A DNA stretch of 64,000 nt, from NCBI RefSeq assembly GCF_900269665.1, contig NZ_LT985361.1:8662174-8726173 (forward strand), in the 5' to 3' direction. A program made the position numbers and the translations under genes. This DNA comes from Nocardia suismassiliense (GTDB taxonomy: Bacteria; Actinomycetota; Actinomycetes; Mycobacteriales; Mycobacteriaceae). Position 1 is the stretch's first letter. The number at the start of each line of letters is the position of its first letter. Below, in pieces: positions 1 through 7,743 of this stretch. A model generated the notes under the pieces. That model did no database searches. It saw only the letters and a program-made list of their open reading frames with translations, and was not told where the DNA came from.

Positions 1-807
1 CGGACCGTGGCAGGCTACGGTTCGAACTGGCTGTGCGACAACGTCAAAGCGGGCGACTCGCTCGAAGTGCTGCCGCCCTCAGGGGTTTTCACGCCCAAGG
101 ATCTCGACGCCGACCTGCTGCTGTTCGGCGCGGGCAGCGGCATCACGCCGGTGATGTCGATCCTCAAGTCGGCGCTCGCCAGGGGCAGCGGCCGAATCGT
201 ATTGGTGTACGCCAATCGCGACCACGACGCGGTGATCTTCGCCGACGAGCTGCGCGAGCTCGCGGACAAGCATCCGCAGCGGCTCAGCGTGATCCACTGG
301 CTCGAGCACCTGCAGGGGCTGCCGACCACGGAAGGGCTGGCCGCCCTGGTCGCTCCGTACCAGAGCTACGAGGCGTTCATGTGCGGGCCCAAGCCGTTCA
401 TGGATCGGGTGCACGACGCGCTCGCGCAGCTCGGCGTGCCGCGCTCGCGCACGCATGCCGAGGTGTTCAATTCCCTTGCGGGCGACCCGTTCGCGGACCA
501 GGCGCCGGTCGCGGTGTCCGACGAGGAAGCCGCCGGTGCGGCCACGGTCGAGGTCGAACTCGACGGCGAGGTGCACGAGCTGAAATGGCCGCGCAAGCAG
601 ACGCTGGTGGACATCATGCTGGCCAAGGGCCTCGACGTTCCGTACTCCTGCCAGGAGGGCGAATGCGGGTCGTGCGCGTGCACCGTGCTCGAGGGCGCAG
701 TGGAGATGGACAACGCCGAAATCCTCGACCCGGAGGACATCGAGAACGGTTACATCCTGGGCTGCCAGGCACATCCGGTGACGGATCACCTCAAGATCCA
801 GTTCTGA
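1..807 (+). CDS. kshB: Ferredoxin-NAD(P)H oxidoreductase, KshB-like (5' end missing)
   Basis: This is the C-terminal 268 residues of a flavoprotein reductase; the frame is open to the left edge, so the FAD-binding N-terminus lies outside the window. The visible part has the NAD-binding segment with GAGSGITPVMS, the MCGPKPFM motif typical of ferredoxin reductases, and a C-terminal plant-type [2Fe-2S] domain (CQEGECGSCAC, with a distal cysteine in LGCQAHP). From memory it resembles mycobacterial KshB, the reductase that feeds electrons to 3-ketosteroid 9-alpha-hydroxylase in sterol ring degradation, in shared stretches such as SNWLCD and HWLE.LQGLP. A PaaE-type or other oxygenase reductase with the same architecture remains possible, because no oxygenase gene is visible here. 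The domain assignment is firm; the exact substrate partner is inferred. Confidence 0.75.
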   Translation, partial: RTVAGYGSNWLCDNVKAGDSLEVLPPSGVFTPKDLDADLLLFGAGSGITPVMSILKSALARGSGRIVLVYANRDHDAVIFADELRELADKHPQRLSVIHWLEHLQGLPTTEGLAALVAPYQSYEAFMCGPKPFMDRVHDALAQLGVPRSRTHAEVFNSLAGDPFADQAPVAVSDEEAAGAATVEVELDGEVHELKWPRKQTLVDIMLAKGLDVPYSCQEGECGSCACTVLEGAVEMDNAEILDPEDIENGYILGCQAHPVTDHLKIQF

Positions 808-814
808 CGCCCCG

Positions 815-1554
815 CTACTGCGCGCGATAGTGCGCGCGCAGTTCCGGATCGAGGTGTTCGGTGGCGTAACTCAGTGCGGTGCGGCCCAATTGGGCCGCGT
901 GCTGGTCCAGGAAGCCGGTCAGCAGCCGCTGATCGATGCGCTTGCCGACCTCGCGCAGCATCCAGCCGAGCGCCTTCTGGATGAGGTCGCGCCGGTCGTC
1001 GAGGAGGCGCTCGGCCAGCTCGAATGTTGTTGTGGCGTCGCCGGATTTGATGAACGCGAAAGTGGAAAGCAGGGCAACCCGGCGCTCCCACAGCGAATCC
1101 GCCCCAGCCAGTTCGAACAGCAGGTCGCGGGGTTTGTCCAATAGCCAAGGGCCGATGATGTTCTCGGCGGACACGTCGACCAGGTCCCAGTTGTTCACCC
1201 GGCCGCGGCGCACGGCGGCCAGATAAAGCCGCACCATCTCGGCGCGCGCCGCGTCATCGAAGGTCTTCGGCTTGGACGCCTTGGCGAACCTGGCGTTGAG
1301 GATGACCAGGCCGGCCAGCCGAGCCTCGTGCACGGGACTGTCCAGCAGCACCTCGATCTCGTCGAGTGACAGTGCCGCAAAACGTTTCGCGATGCCGCGC
1401 GTCACCGGTACGCGCACACCGAGGAAGACGTCGCCCTCGCCGTACTCCCCGGCCCGGTCTTGAAAAACCGTTGCAGATGGCTCGCGTCCGCGGGAACCGC
1501 GACGGCCACCAGCGCCGCTTGCACGTCCGCGGCGGTCGGCGCGACCTCGGTCAT
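815..1554 (-). pseudogene. DNA alkylation repair protein (AlkD-like, HEAT repeats) with a one-base frameshift
   Basis: AlkD-type HEAT-repeat glycosylases remove bulky alkylated purines. The first about 35 codons read from the ATG at 1554 (MTEVAPTAADVQ to RFFKTGPG), while the rest reads in another frame from EYGEGDVFLGVRVP to the stop at 815. Family members normally have FFKTGPGEYGEGD as one uninterrupted block, so one G is missing from the G run that appears as CCCC at 1447-1450 on the plus strand. Adding one base gives 741 nt and a normal-sized protein of 246 residues. The 3' frame alone can be extended to an open frame starting near 1576, but its N-terminus is arginine-rich out-of-frame sequence. 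Either the gene is inactivated or the base is a sequencing error; the rest of the coding sequence shows no decay. Confidence 0.75.
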
Positions 1555-1582
1555 CGCGCGAACCTACTTCCGGCACAGCGGT

Positions 1583-2344
1583 TCAACCTTGGGCGCCCAG
1601 GATTCTGCCGGATTCGAAGCTGGCCGCACTGGCGGGCAGCGCACCGGGACGTCCGCTGTTGCGTACGATCACCGCACCGTTGCCCGGTGTGGGGCGGCCG
1701 AGCGCGTCCATCCGCCGGATGGTCTGCGCGGCAACGGCTTGCGCGCTGTCGAAGAGCCGGACGCCGTCGGGCAGGGCGGCGACGATGGAGTCGATCACCA
1801 ACGGATAGTGGGTACAGCCGAGGACTACGCCTTCGACGTCGTCCGGGGTCTGCTCGACGGCGCGGGCGATGGATTCGCGGGCCGCGACCAGGTCACCCCG
1901 ATCGATCGAGTCCGCGAGACCGTGACAGGCCACGCCGACCACATCGGCGTCGCCGCCGAACTTGGCGATCAGATCCGCCTGATACCGGCTCGCGGTGGTC
2001 GCGGCGGTGGCCCAGACCGCCACCGAGCGGCAGACCGCGGCCGCCGGCTTGATCGCGGGCACGGTGCCGATGACCGGCACATCCGGCCCGACCTCCACCC
2101 GCACATGCTCCAACGCGGTGACGCTGGCGGTATTGCACGGAATCACGATCACTTCCGCGCCGAGCCCGATGGAGGTCCGGGCGGTCTCGACCACGCGGTC
2201 GATCGTCCACTGCTCGGGTTTCGGTCCCCACGGTGCGCCGTCGGGGTCCAATTGCAGCAGCAGATCCACGTCCGGCCGCAGCTTGCGCAGCCAAGCGGAT
2301 GTGGGCAGCAGCCCGAGACCCGAATCGATGAGCGCGACGATCAC
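1583..2344 (-). CDS. Aspartate/glutamate racemase family protein (MurI-like)
   Basis: Glutamate racemases make D-glutamate for peptidoglycan using two cysteines as acid/base catalysts. The 253-residue product has the N-terminal DSG (Asp7), the first catalytic cysteine in PCNTAS (Cys70) and the second in GCTHYPL near residue 180, in the expected order. The substrate-loop segment between the first two motifs (DGAPWGPKP) differs from the usual PYG-type loop of classical MurI. Actinobacteria often carry a second racemase of this kind, so this may not be the housekeeping MurI. It lies immediately upstream (in minus-strand transcription) of the AlkD-like gene, 28 bp away. Family assignment is secure; substrate is inferred. 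Confidence 0.75.
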   Translation of the reverse strand: MIVALIDSGLGLLPTSAWLRKLRPDVDLLLQLDPDGAPWGPKPEQWTIDRVVETARTSIGLGAEVIVIPCNTASVTALEHVRVEVGPDVPVIGTVPAIKPAAAVCRSVAVWATAATTASRYQADLIAKFGGDADVVGVACHGLADSIDRGDLVAARESIARAVEQTPDDVEGVVLGCTHYPLVIDSIVAALPDGVRLFDSAQAVAAQTIRRMDALGRPTPGNGAVIVRNSGRPGALPASAASFESGRILGAQG

Positions 2345-2452
2345 AGAGACAACCGTATTACAGTGCCCGGCCGGGTCCCGCGCGGCAGCGGCCCGATCGG
2401 CCGTCGGACGACGCAGCCAGGGTAGTTCCTGGGGTCGGGTGCGCGACCGAAC

Positions 2453-3673
2453 TCAGCTGGGGGTGAGCAGGTCCGACACCGGCGCGCCCGCGGCGATCTT
2501 GGCTCTGGTCTTCATCACTTGGGCCGTCATGCCCGCACCGACAACACCGGTGAGCTTGCCGTCCTGGGCGTAGTAGGCGAGGAATTTGCGACCGTCGTCG
2601 ACGACGAGATGCACCTCGTCGGTGGCCGTCGGCGTGCCGAGCGCCTGGATCTTCACCTCGTACTGGTCGCTCCAGAAGTACGGGACCCTGGCCGCGGTCG
2701 GCGGGGCGGCGCCGAGCATCGCGCAGGCCACCAGGCGGGCCTGCTCGCCCGCATTGGTCCAGTGTTCGACCCGCTTACGGTGGCCGGTGTCGTGCAGCCA
2801 AGCGGCGACGTCGCCGACCGCCCAGACGCGGTCGGCCGAGGTGCGGCCCACCTCGTCGGCCAGTACCCCGCCGCCTGCGGCGGGATCGGCGAGCGCGATG
2901 CCGGAATCGGTGAGCCATTCGGTCACCGGACGCGAGCCGATGCCGATCACCACCAGGTCGGCGGCGACCTCGGTGCCGTCGGCGAGGAGGGCGCCGCGCA
3001 CCCGGCCGTCGTCGGCGAGCAGCGTGTCCAGCCCGGTGCCGCAGCGCAGGTCGACGCCTTCGTCGCGGTGCAGCCTGGCCACCAGCGCGCCGACCTGTTC
3101 GCCGAGGACCGAGGCGAGCGGGGTCGGTTGCGGCTCGACCAGCACCACCGCGATGCCGCGGCTGCGGAAGCTGGCCGCGAGCTCGCAGCCGATGAAGCCG
3201 GCGCCGACCACGAGTGCCGTTGTCGCCTCGGCCAATTCGGTACGAAGCGCGGTCGCGTCGGCGTGACCGCGCAGCACGTGCACGCCCTGCGCGTCCGGCA
3301 GGCCGGGCAGCAGGCGCGGGCGCAGGCCGGTGGCGATGATCAGCTGGTCGTAGTCGAGGGTCGAGCCGTCGGCCAGCCGTACCTGCCGCGCGGCGGTGTC
3401 GACGCCGGTCGCGGCGGTGTCCAGGCGCAGCTCGATCTGCTTCTCGGTGAAGAACTCACCGGGACGCAGGGTGGTGTCGTCGGTTTCACCGCGGACGAAC
3501 TGCTTGGACAGCGGCGGCCGGTCGTACGGCAGGCGGGACTCGTCGCCGAGCAGGATCAGCCCGCCCTCGTACCCGGCGCGGCGCAGTTCCTCGGCGGTGC
3601 GCAGGCCGGCGAGCCCGGCGCCGACGATCACGATCGGCGCGGCGTCTGTTGCGGAAGGTGACACGCAGCTCAC
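2453..3673 (-). CDS. NAD(P)/FAD-dependent oxidoreductase (ferredoxin/rubredoxin reductase type)
   Basis: This is a two-dinucleotide-binding flavoprotein of the kind that passes electrons from NAD(P)H to a ferredoxin or rubredoxin. It shows an N-terminal FAD-binding GAGLAGLRTAEEL, a central NAD(P)-binding VVGAGFIGCELA, and a late AVGDVAAW that contacts FAD, all in the normal order for a protein of about 405 residues. The frame is open up to 3715, but the residues before VSPSATDAAP do not look like this family; GTG codons at 3673 or 3664 are better starts. No ferredoxin gene is adjacent, so its partner is unknown. Confidence 0.8.
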   Translation of the reverse strand: MSCVSPSATDAAPIVIVGAGLAGLRTAEELRRAGYEGGLILLGDESRLPYDRPPLSKQFVRGETDDTTLRPGEFFTEKQIELRLDTAATGVDTAARQVRLADGSTLDYDQLIIATGLRPRLLPGLPDAQGVHVLRGHADATALRTELAEATTALVVGAGFIGCELAASFRSRGIAVVLVEPQPTPLASVLGEQVGALVARLHRDEGVDLRCGTGLDTLLADDGRVRGALLADGTEVAADLVVIGIGSRPVTEWLTDSGIALADPAAGGGVLADEVGRTSADRVWAVGDVAAWLHDTGHRKRVEHWTNAGEQARLVACAMLGAAPPTAARVPYFWSDQYEVKIQALGTPTATDEVHLVVDDGRKFLAYYAQDGKLTGVVGAGMTAQVMKTRAKIAAGAPVSDLLTPS

Positions 3674-3749
3674 CCTAACGTCTGCTTGGTTCGGCGCCGG
3701 AGTGAACCCGATCACTCGGCGATGGCGGACAATCGTAGCCGTTTAGTTA

Positions 3750-3778
3750 TTGATCGGGCGGTCAATCAGGTCTATACC
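3750..3778 (+). promoter_or_regulatory. Promoter of the SPW-tetR pair with an overlapping inverted repeat
   Basis: A sigma-70-like promoter TTGATC (3750-3755), 17 bp spacer, TATACC (3773-3778) precedes the SPW gene. The -35 box is the left half of a near-perfect inverted repeat, TTGATC GGGC GGTCAA (3750-3765), which looks like a TetR-family operator. Because the second gene of the unit is a TetR repressor, autoregulation is the simple reading. Confidence 0.55.
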
Positions 3779-3816
3779 GAAGGAAGGACATATTCCTGAG
3801 CCCTAGGAGGCACACC

Positions 3817-4176
3817 ATGTTCACCGAAAGCCGCGCACAGGACTTCCTCGCCGTAGTGCTGGGGATCTTCGCCGCGCTCTCACCCCTGTGGCTGGAGACC
3901 ACCGACAAAGCGATGTGGTCGCTGATCGTGCTGGGCGTGCTGATCGCCCTCACCGGCCTCACGCAGATGTACCGGCCCGCACTCGGCGCCAACGCCGACT
4001 ACGCGATGGGCCTTTTCGGCGTGTTGCTGTTCATTTCCCCCTGGGCCATGGACTTCACGGATTACCGCGGCGCATCCTGGACCGCATGGGTAGTCGGGGT
4101 AGTGACGGCGGTGGTCGCGGTAGCGGCGCTGCCGACGGTGTCGGGACGGCTGCACGGCGCGGCGACCCACCACTGA
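3817..4176 (+). CDS. SPW repeat membrane protein
   Basis: This small integral membrane protein has 119 residues and about four hydrophobic segments in two repeats. Each repeat carries the name-giving motif: SPLW near residue 27 and SPWAMDF near residue 74. The family's function is not established. A good Shine-Dalgarno sequence (AGGAGG) lies just upstream of the ATG. The stop overlaps the start of the TetR gene by one base (TGATG), so the two are translationally coupled, and the TetR protein probably controls this gene. Confidence 0.85.
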   Translation: MFTESRAQDFLAVVLGIFAALSPLWLETTDKAMWSLIVLGVLIALTGLTQMYRPALGANADYAMGLFGVLLFISPWAMDFTDYRGASWTAWVVGVVTAVVAVAALPTVSGRLHGAATHH

Positions 4177-4841
4177 TGCAGATGCCGAAACCCGGTCGCC
4201 GAGCCGCGGCTCAGCGACCGGGCAAGGAACCGAGGGCCGGGCGGCGGCGCAGCGCGAAAGTCGACGGCGACGCCCGGCAACTCATTCTGGACGCCGCCGA
4301 AAAGTTGTTCGCGGCACAGGGATTCGATGCCACCGCGACAGCGGCCATCGCTGGTGCCGCCGAGGTGCCGAAAGGTCTTGTCTTCTACTACTTTCCGACC
4401 AAGGATTCGATCCTGTCGGCGCTGATGGACGAACGGGTGCCGATGCATCCGATCGACGACATCGACACCGTGGTCGCGCCCGGCGATCCGGCCGCCAGCC
4501 TGGTCGCGCTCGATGCCGCACTCAACCTGCGCGACCACCATTCGTCGGTGCTGCGGGTGATCATGTGGCGCGAGGCCGACACCCATCCCGATGTCCGGCG
4601 CCAATTGCGCCATCTGCGTGATCAATTGCTGGATGTCACCGCGCGGGTATTGCAGGCCAGCGCGCCGGCCCCGGTGCGCCCCGGCACGTTGCGCGCGTGC
4701 GCCGCCGCCTGGGTCTCGGCCATGTTCGCTATCGCGAGCACCGACCGGTTGCACGCATTGGACGGTGTACCCATTCCCTCCGCCGAAGACGTTTTGAATG
4801 TCGCTCGGGTGGTTGCCGCGGGCATGACCCAGCTCGGCTGA
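4176..4841 (+). CDS. TetR/AcrR family transcriptional regulator
   Basis: This one-domain repressor of 221 residues begins with a basic leader of about 30 residues, followed by the TetR helix-turn-helix (ILDAAEKLFAAQGF ... KGLVFYYFPTKDSIL). The remaining helices form the ligand-binding and dimer part and give no clue to the ligand. The ATG at 4176 overlaps the stop of the SPW gene, so the two form one transcript. The inverted repeat over the upstream promoter at 3750-3765 is a likely operator. The frame stays open upstream of 4176, but that stretch is antisense-like sequence overlapping the SPW gene. Confidence 0.85.
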   Translation: MQMPKPGRRAAAQRPGKEPRAGRRRSAKVDGDARQLILDAAEKLFAAQGFDATATAAIAGAAEVPKGLVFYYFPTKDSILSALMDERVPMHPIDDIDTVVAPGDPAASLVALDAALNLRDHHSSVLRVIMWREADTHPDVRRQLRHLRDQLLDVTARVLQASAPAPVRPGTLRACAAAWVSAMFAIASTDRLHALDGVPIPSAEDVLNVARVVAAGMTQLG

Positions 4842-4850
4842 CCTCCGAAG

Positions 4851-4877
4851 TTATCCACAGGGTGCGTGTTATCCACA
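4851..4877 (+). promoter_or_regulatory. Two perfect DnaA-box-like sequences (TTATCCACA)
   Basis: TTATCCACA occurs at 4851-4859 and again at 4869-4877, same orientation, 18 bp from start to start, so both face the same side of the helix approximately two turns apart. Both match the classical DnaA box consensus exactly. They lie about 50 bp upstream of the AbiEi/DUF559 gene start at 4929 and there is no dnaA, dnaN or AT-rich unwinding region nearby, so this is a regulatory or binding site rather than an origin. Confidence 0.7.
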
Positions 4878-4928
4878 TTCGGCGGATGGTGGGTATTGCG
4901 GGGCGCCGGCTTCGGCCAGGATCGCGGT

Positions 4929-5885
4929 ATGGACGCACCGCAACTGATCTCGCGCAGGCAGGCCTTGGCCGCCGGGATGTCCGACAGCCAATTGCAGCGC
5001 CTCTGCCGCTCCGGAAAATGGCAGCGGATCCGCGCCGGGCATTATGTGAATGCGCCGCAGCCGGCGCTCACTCCGGCGGGCCGCCATCTGATGCTGGTGC
5101 TCGCGATGTGCGAGGCGATGTCCGATGACGCTGTGGCGAGCCATTGTTCGGCGCTGGTGCTACACGGCTTGCCGACCTGGTCGCTCCCGCTCGAGCGGGC
5201 GCACGTCACGCGTGACCGAATCGCCGGTGGGCGGATCCGGAAACAGCTGGTCCTGCATTCGGCGCAGCTGACACCGGACGAGATCACCCTGATCAATAGC
5301 GTTCGGGTGACCACCGCGCCGCGGACGATCTTCGATATCGCGCGCTCGGCAGGTTTCGAACACGCGGTCGTCTGTGGCGACAGCGCACTGCGCCAAGGAC
5401 TCACCACCGCCGACGCATTGGGCGAACATCTCCAGCGGGCCTCGCACCGCCGCGGATCGCGGCAGGCCGCTCGGGCCATCGAGTTCCTGGACGGACGCAG
5501 CGAGAGCGTCGGTGAGTCGCGTAGCCGGGTGGCCTTTCATGAAAGCGGTTTGCCCGCGCCGGAATTGCAGGCGCGGGTGCTCACCGATGATGAGGTGTGC
5601 GTCGGGCGGGTCGACTTTCTGTTCGACGGATTGGGTGTGATCGGCGAATTCGAGGGGCAGAGCGAGCAGCGCAATGAATTGAGCGGTGCGCGCCTGCCCG
5701 CGCAATGGACGGTTGCGGCACAGGACCAGGACGACCAATTACGCGCACTCGGGTGGGAGGTGGTCCGTTGGACCTGGAGCGATCTGGATGACCCTGCGCA
5801 GCTTGCCGAACGCATCCGCGCTGCCGCCGAGGTCGCGGGACGCGCTCACCGCACCGGGCATTGGATTCCGACGCCGCGGAGTTGA
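4929..5885 (+). CDS. AbiEi-type antitoxin N-domain fused to a DUF559-like endonuclease-fold domain
   Basis: The N-terminus (residues about 1-45, with LISRRQALAAGMSDSQLQRL and IRAGHYV) matches the winged-helix domain of type IV AbiEi antitoxins. The C-terminal part (from about residue 215) resembles DUF559/Vsr-like restriction-endonuclease-fold proteins: GRVDFLFDG..VIGEFEG, followed by a terminal region with LRALGWEVVRWTW. The D...E spacing there fits a PD-(D/E)XK core. The protein has 318 residues from the ATG at 4929; the open frame begins at 4866 but lacks a convincing earlier start. There is no AbiEii toxin gene next to it, so it is an orphan. The paired TTATCCACA sites upstream suggest DnaA-linked control. 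Function is unknown; it may be a DNA-binding nuclease. Confidence 0.75.
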   Translation: MDAPQLISRRQALAAGMSDSQLQRLCRSGKWQRIRAGHYVNAPQPALTPAGRHLMLVLAMCEAMSDDAVASHCSALVLHGLPTWSLPLERAHVTRDRIAGGRIRKQLVLHSAQLTPDEITLINSVRVTTAPRTIFDIARSAGFEHAVVCGDSALRQGLTTADALGEHLQRASHRRGSRQAARAIEFLDGRSESVGESRSRVAFHESGLPAPELQARVLTDDEVCVGRVDFLFDGLGVIGEFEGQSEQRNELSGARLPAQWTVAAQDQDDQLRALGWEVVRWTWSDLDDPAQLAERIRAAAEVAGRAHRTGHWIPTPRS

Positions 5886-5996
5886 GCCCGCCCGACTGAT
5901 GGGGTGCGCCGGGACGGAAACAACCTGCTGCGTCGCTCATTCCGAGTGCCTACCAGTGCGCGACCTGGGTGCCCCGCGTACTGGCCAGCAGTGCGG

Positions 5997-6827
5997 TCAG
6001 GGATCGAGTGGGGTTGGGGAGGTGAGGAATTCGCTGACGTCGCGGGCGAAGTGCGCGTGCTTGACGACACCCATGTGGCTGGTGCCGGGATAGATGATCA
6101 GGCGGGAGTTGGGGATGCCGTCGGCGGTGTGGCGGAAGTTCTCGGTGCTGTAGGCCGCGTCGCGTTCGCCGCCGAGGACGAGGGTCGGCGCGGTGATCTC
6201 GGCGAGGCGGTCGGACAGGTCGAATTCGTCTTCGGCGCGGACGAACGCGAGGGTGTCCGCCGGGTTCTTCGGGCGGCCCAGCGGGTCGATCAGCCACATG
6301 CCGACACCGGCCAGCCGGGCGAGCAGCGGCGACGAGGCGGTGATCGGCGCCAGGTGATGCAGTGCGCGCCGACCCGCGAACGCCGCTTCGCCGTAGCGGA
6401 TCTGGGCTTGTTTGGCGAGCGGATCCAAGCGGTAGCCGGACGAGGCGATGACCAAGCGGCGGACGGCGCCCGGATGATCCGCCGCCAGCTGCAGCGCCAG
6501 CGACCCGCCGGACGACACACCGAGCACATCCACCGGCTCACCGAACTCCGCCTGCAGCGCGTCCGCGTGCTGCGCCGCGATCTCGCCCATCGTGGTGCCC
6601 TCGGCCATCCCCGGCGCCCGATTCACCGCGTAGACGCGAAAGTGCCGGGCCAACGGCGTCAGCATCTTGATCTCCGAATTACGCATCCAGCCGCTCGGAT
6701 TCGCGTGATCCGGGGTGAACCAGCGCAGGAACGCCAGCGGCCGCCCGGCACCCAGCGCCAGGTAGGGCAGCCCATGCCGCAGCGCCCCCTCGGCGATGTC
6801 GAGCTCAGCGGCGAGGTTCTTGCTCAT
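5997..6827 (-). CDS. Alpha/beta fold hydrolase
   Basis: A hydrolase of 276 residues with the nucleophile elbow GVSSGG near residue 105 and a late histidine in TSHMGV, close to the C-terminus; the acidic residue is probably in the GGERDAAYS segment. The start at 6827 is chosen because it has GGAGGA a few bases upstream; a longer frame to 6860 lacks this. Substrate cannot be told from sequence. It is convergent with the AbiEi/DUF559 gene, and the 111 bp between them hold no clear terminator. Confidence 0.8.
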   Translation of the reverse strand: MSKNLAAELDIAEGALRHGLPYLALGAGRPLAFLRWFTPDHANPSGWMRNSEIKMLTPLARHFRVYAVNRAPGMAEGTTMGEIAAQHADALQAEFGEPVDVLGVSSGGSLALQLAADHPGAVRRLVIASSGYRLDPLAKQAQIRYGEAAFAGRRALHHLAPITASSPLLARLAGVGMWLIDPLGRPKNPADTLAFVRAEDEFDLSDRLAEITAPTLVLGGERDAAYSTENFRHTADGIPNSRLIIYPGTSHMGVVKHAHFARDVSEFLTSPTPLDP

Positions 6828-6973
6828 CACGTTCCTCCGATGATTCGGTGTTGTTCGCATTCGACGCTAATCGACCCGACCGACGTTCCGCGATAACCTC
6901 CGAGGTCATCAGATCACCTCCCTGCGCGACCGTGGCCGGAACATGTTGCGCCACAATGGCTAGTCTGGGAGCC

Positions 6974-7639
6974 ATGCGAATCGCGGCACTCGCTGCCTTG
7001 ATCTTGGCGCTGAGCGCCTGTTCCCAATCCACCTCGGGCCAACCACAGCCCGCCCCCGGCCCACCACCGGCGACCTCGACCACGGCCGCGCCGCCCTCGA
7101 CACCGGCCAGCCCGGAAAGCCGCATGAAGGACCGGATCGCCTGGGTCCAAGCGGGCACCGAGGTCGACCCGAGCCGCTACCACTCCGCGAGCACCGGCAC
7201 CGGCGCCGCCGCCGACCTGAAGAGCGATATCGCCTTCATCAGCCCCTCCGGAAAAATCAGCTGCATCACCGGAACCGTCTATCAGCTAGACGGATTCAAC
7301 TGTGTAGTGAAACTGAAGAACCCAGTCCCCCAACCGCACGACGGCTTCGGAAACTGGGACGGCGGCTACGTCAACTACTCCGCGAAAACCCTCACCGTAG
7401 GCCAATTCCGCGGCGACCCAGGCCTTTTCATCCACGGCGACGGCCAAACCCTGCCCTACGACAGCAAACTCACCTTCGGCGACTACACCTGCCGCATCGC
7501 CACCGACGGCCTCACCTGCGTCAACCCCACCACCCGCACCGGCGCCCACCTGAGCGACGACGCCATAGTCCCCTTCGGCTGCCTCCGCGAAGCCCAATCA
7601 CCCCCCGACTCCCCAGTCGGCCGAACCTACACCTGCTGA
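6974..7639 (+). CDS. Secreted lipoprotein of unknown function
   Basis: The 221-residue product starts with a short signal sequence and a lipobox (LSAC, cysteine 15), so it should be exported and lipid-anchored. A proline/threonine/alanine-rich linker of about 40 residues follows, then a globular domain with several cysteines (CIT, FNCVV, YTCRI, LTCV, FGCL, YTC) that could form disulfides. Similar proteins are common in Nocardia-type genomes without known function. A TAGTCT element ends 7 bp before the ATG, which suggests a leaderless transcript. The open frame extends upstream to 6848, but only the 6974 start gives a signal peptide. Confidence 0.75.
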   Translation: MRIAALAALILALSACSQSTSGQPQPAPGPPPATSTTAAPPSTPASPESRMKDRIAWVQAGTEVDPSRYHSASTGTGAAADLKSDIAFISPSGKISCITGTVYQLDGFNCVVKLKNPVPQPHDGFGNWDGGYVNYSAKTLTVGQFRGDPGLFIHGDGQTLPYDSKLTFGDYTCRIATDGLTCVNPTTRTGAHLSDDAIVPFGCLREAQSPPDSPVGRTYTC

Positions 7640-7689
7640 TCGCCCCACCGCCGCATTCGGCACCAGCAAATTCAGTCCCCCGAAACGCC

Positions 7690-7723
7690 GAACGGCGCCG
7701 CTCCTTTCGGAGCGGCGCCGTTC
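7690..7723 (-). terminator. Hairpin terminator after tuf
   Basis: A perfect 15-bp inverted repeat (7690-7704 with 7709-7723) around a TTTC loop lies 20 bp beyond the tuf stop. It has no strong T run on either side. It also ends transcription coming from the lipoprotein gene on the other strand, so it is probably bidirectional. Confidence 0.7.
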
Positions 7724-7743
7724 AGTTTCAGTGATTCAGGAAA

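Noticed and set aside
4851..4877. The DnaA-box pair as a replication origin
   Set aside because: No dnaA/dnaN neighbours, no AT-rich unwinding element, only two boxes; it is treated as a regulatory site.
5904..6896. Plus-strand open frame opposite the alpha/beta hydrolase
   Set aside because: Antisense to a gene with a clear catalytic motif and ribosome binding site; the predicted product is arginine-rich low-complexity sequence.
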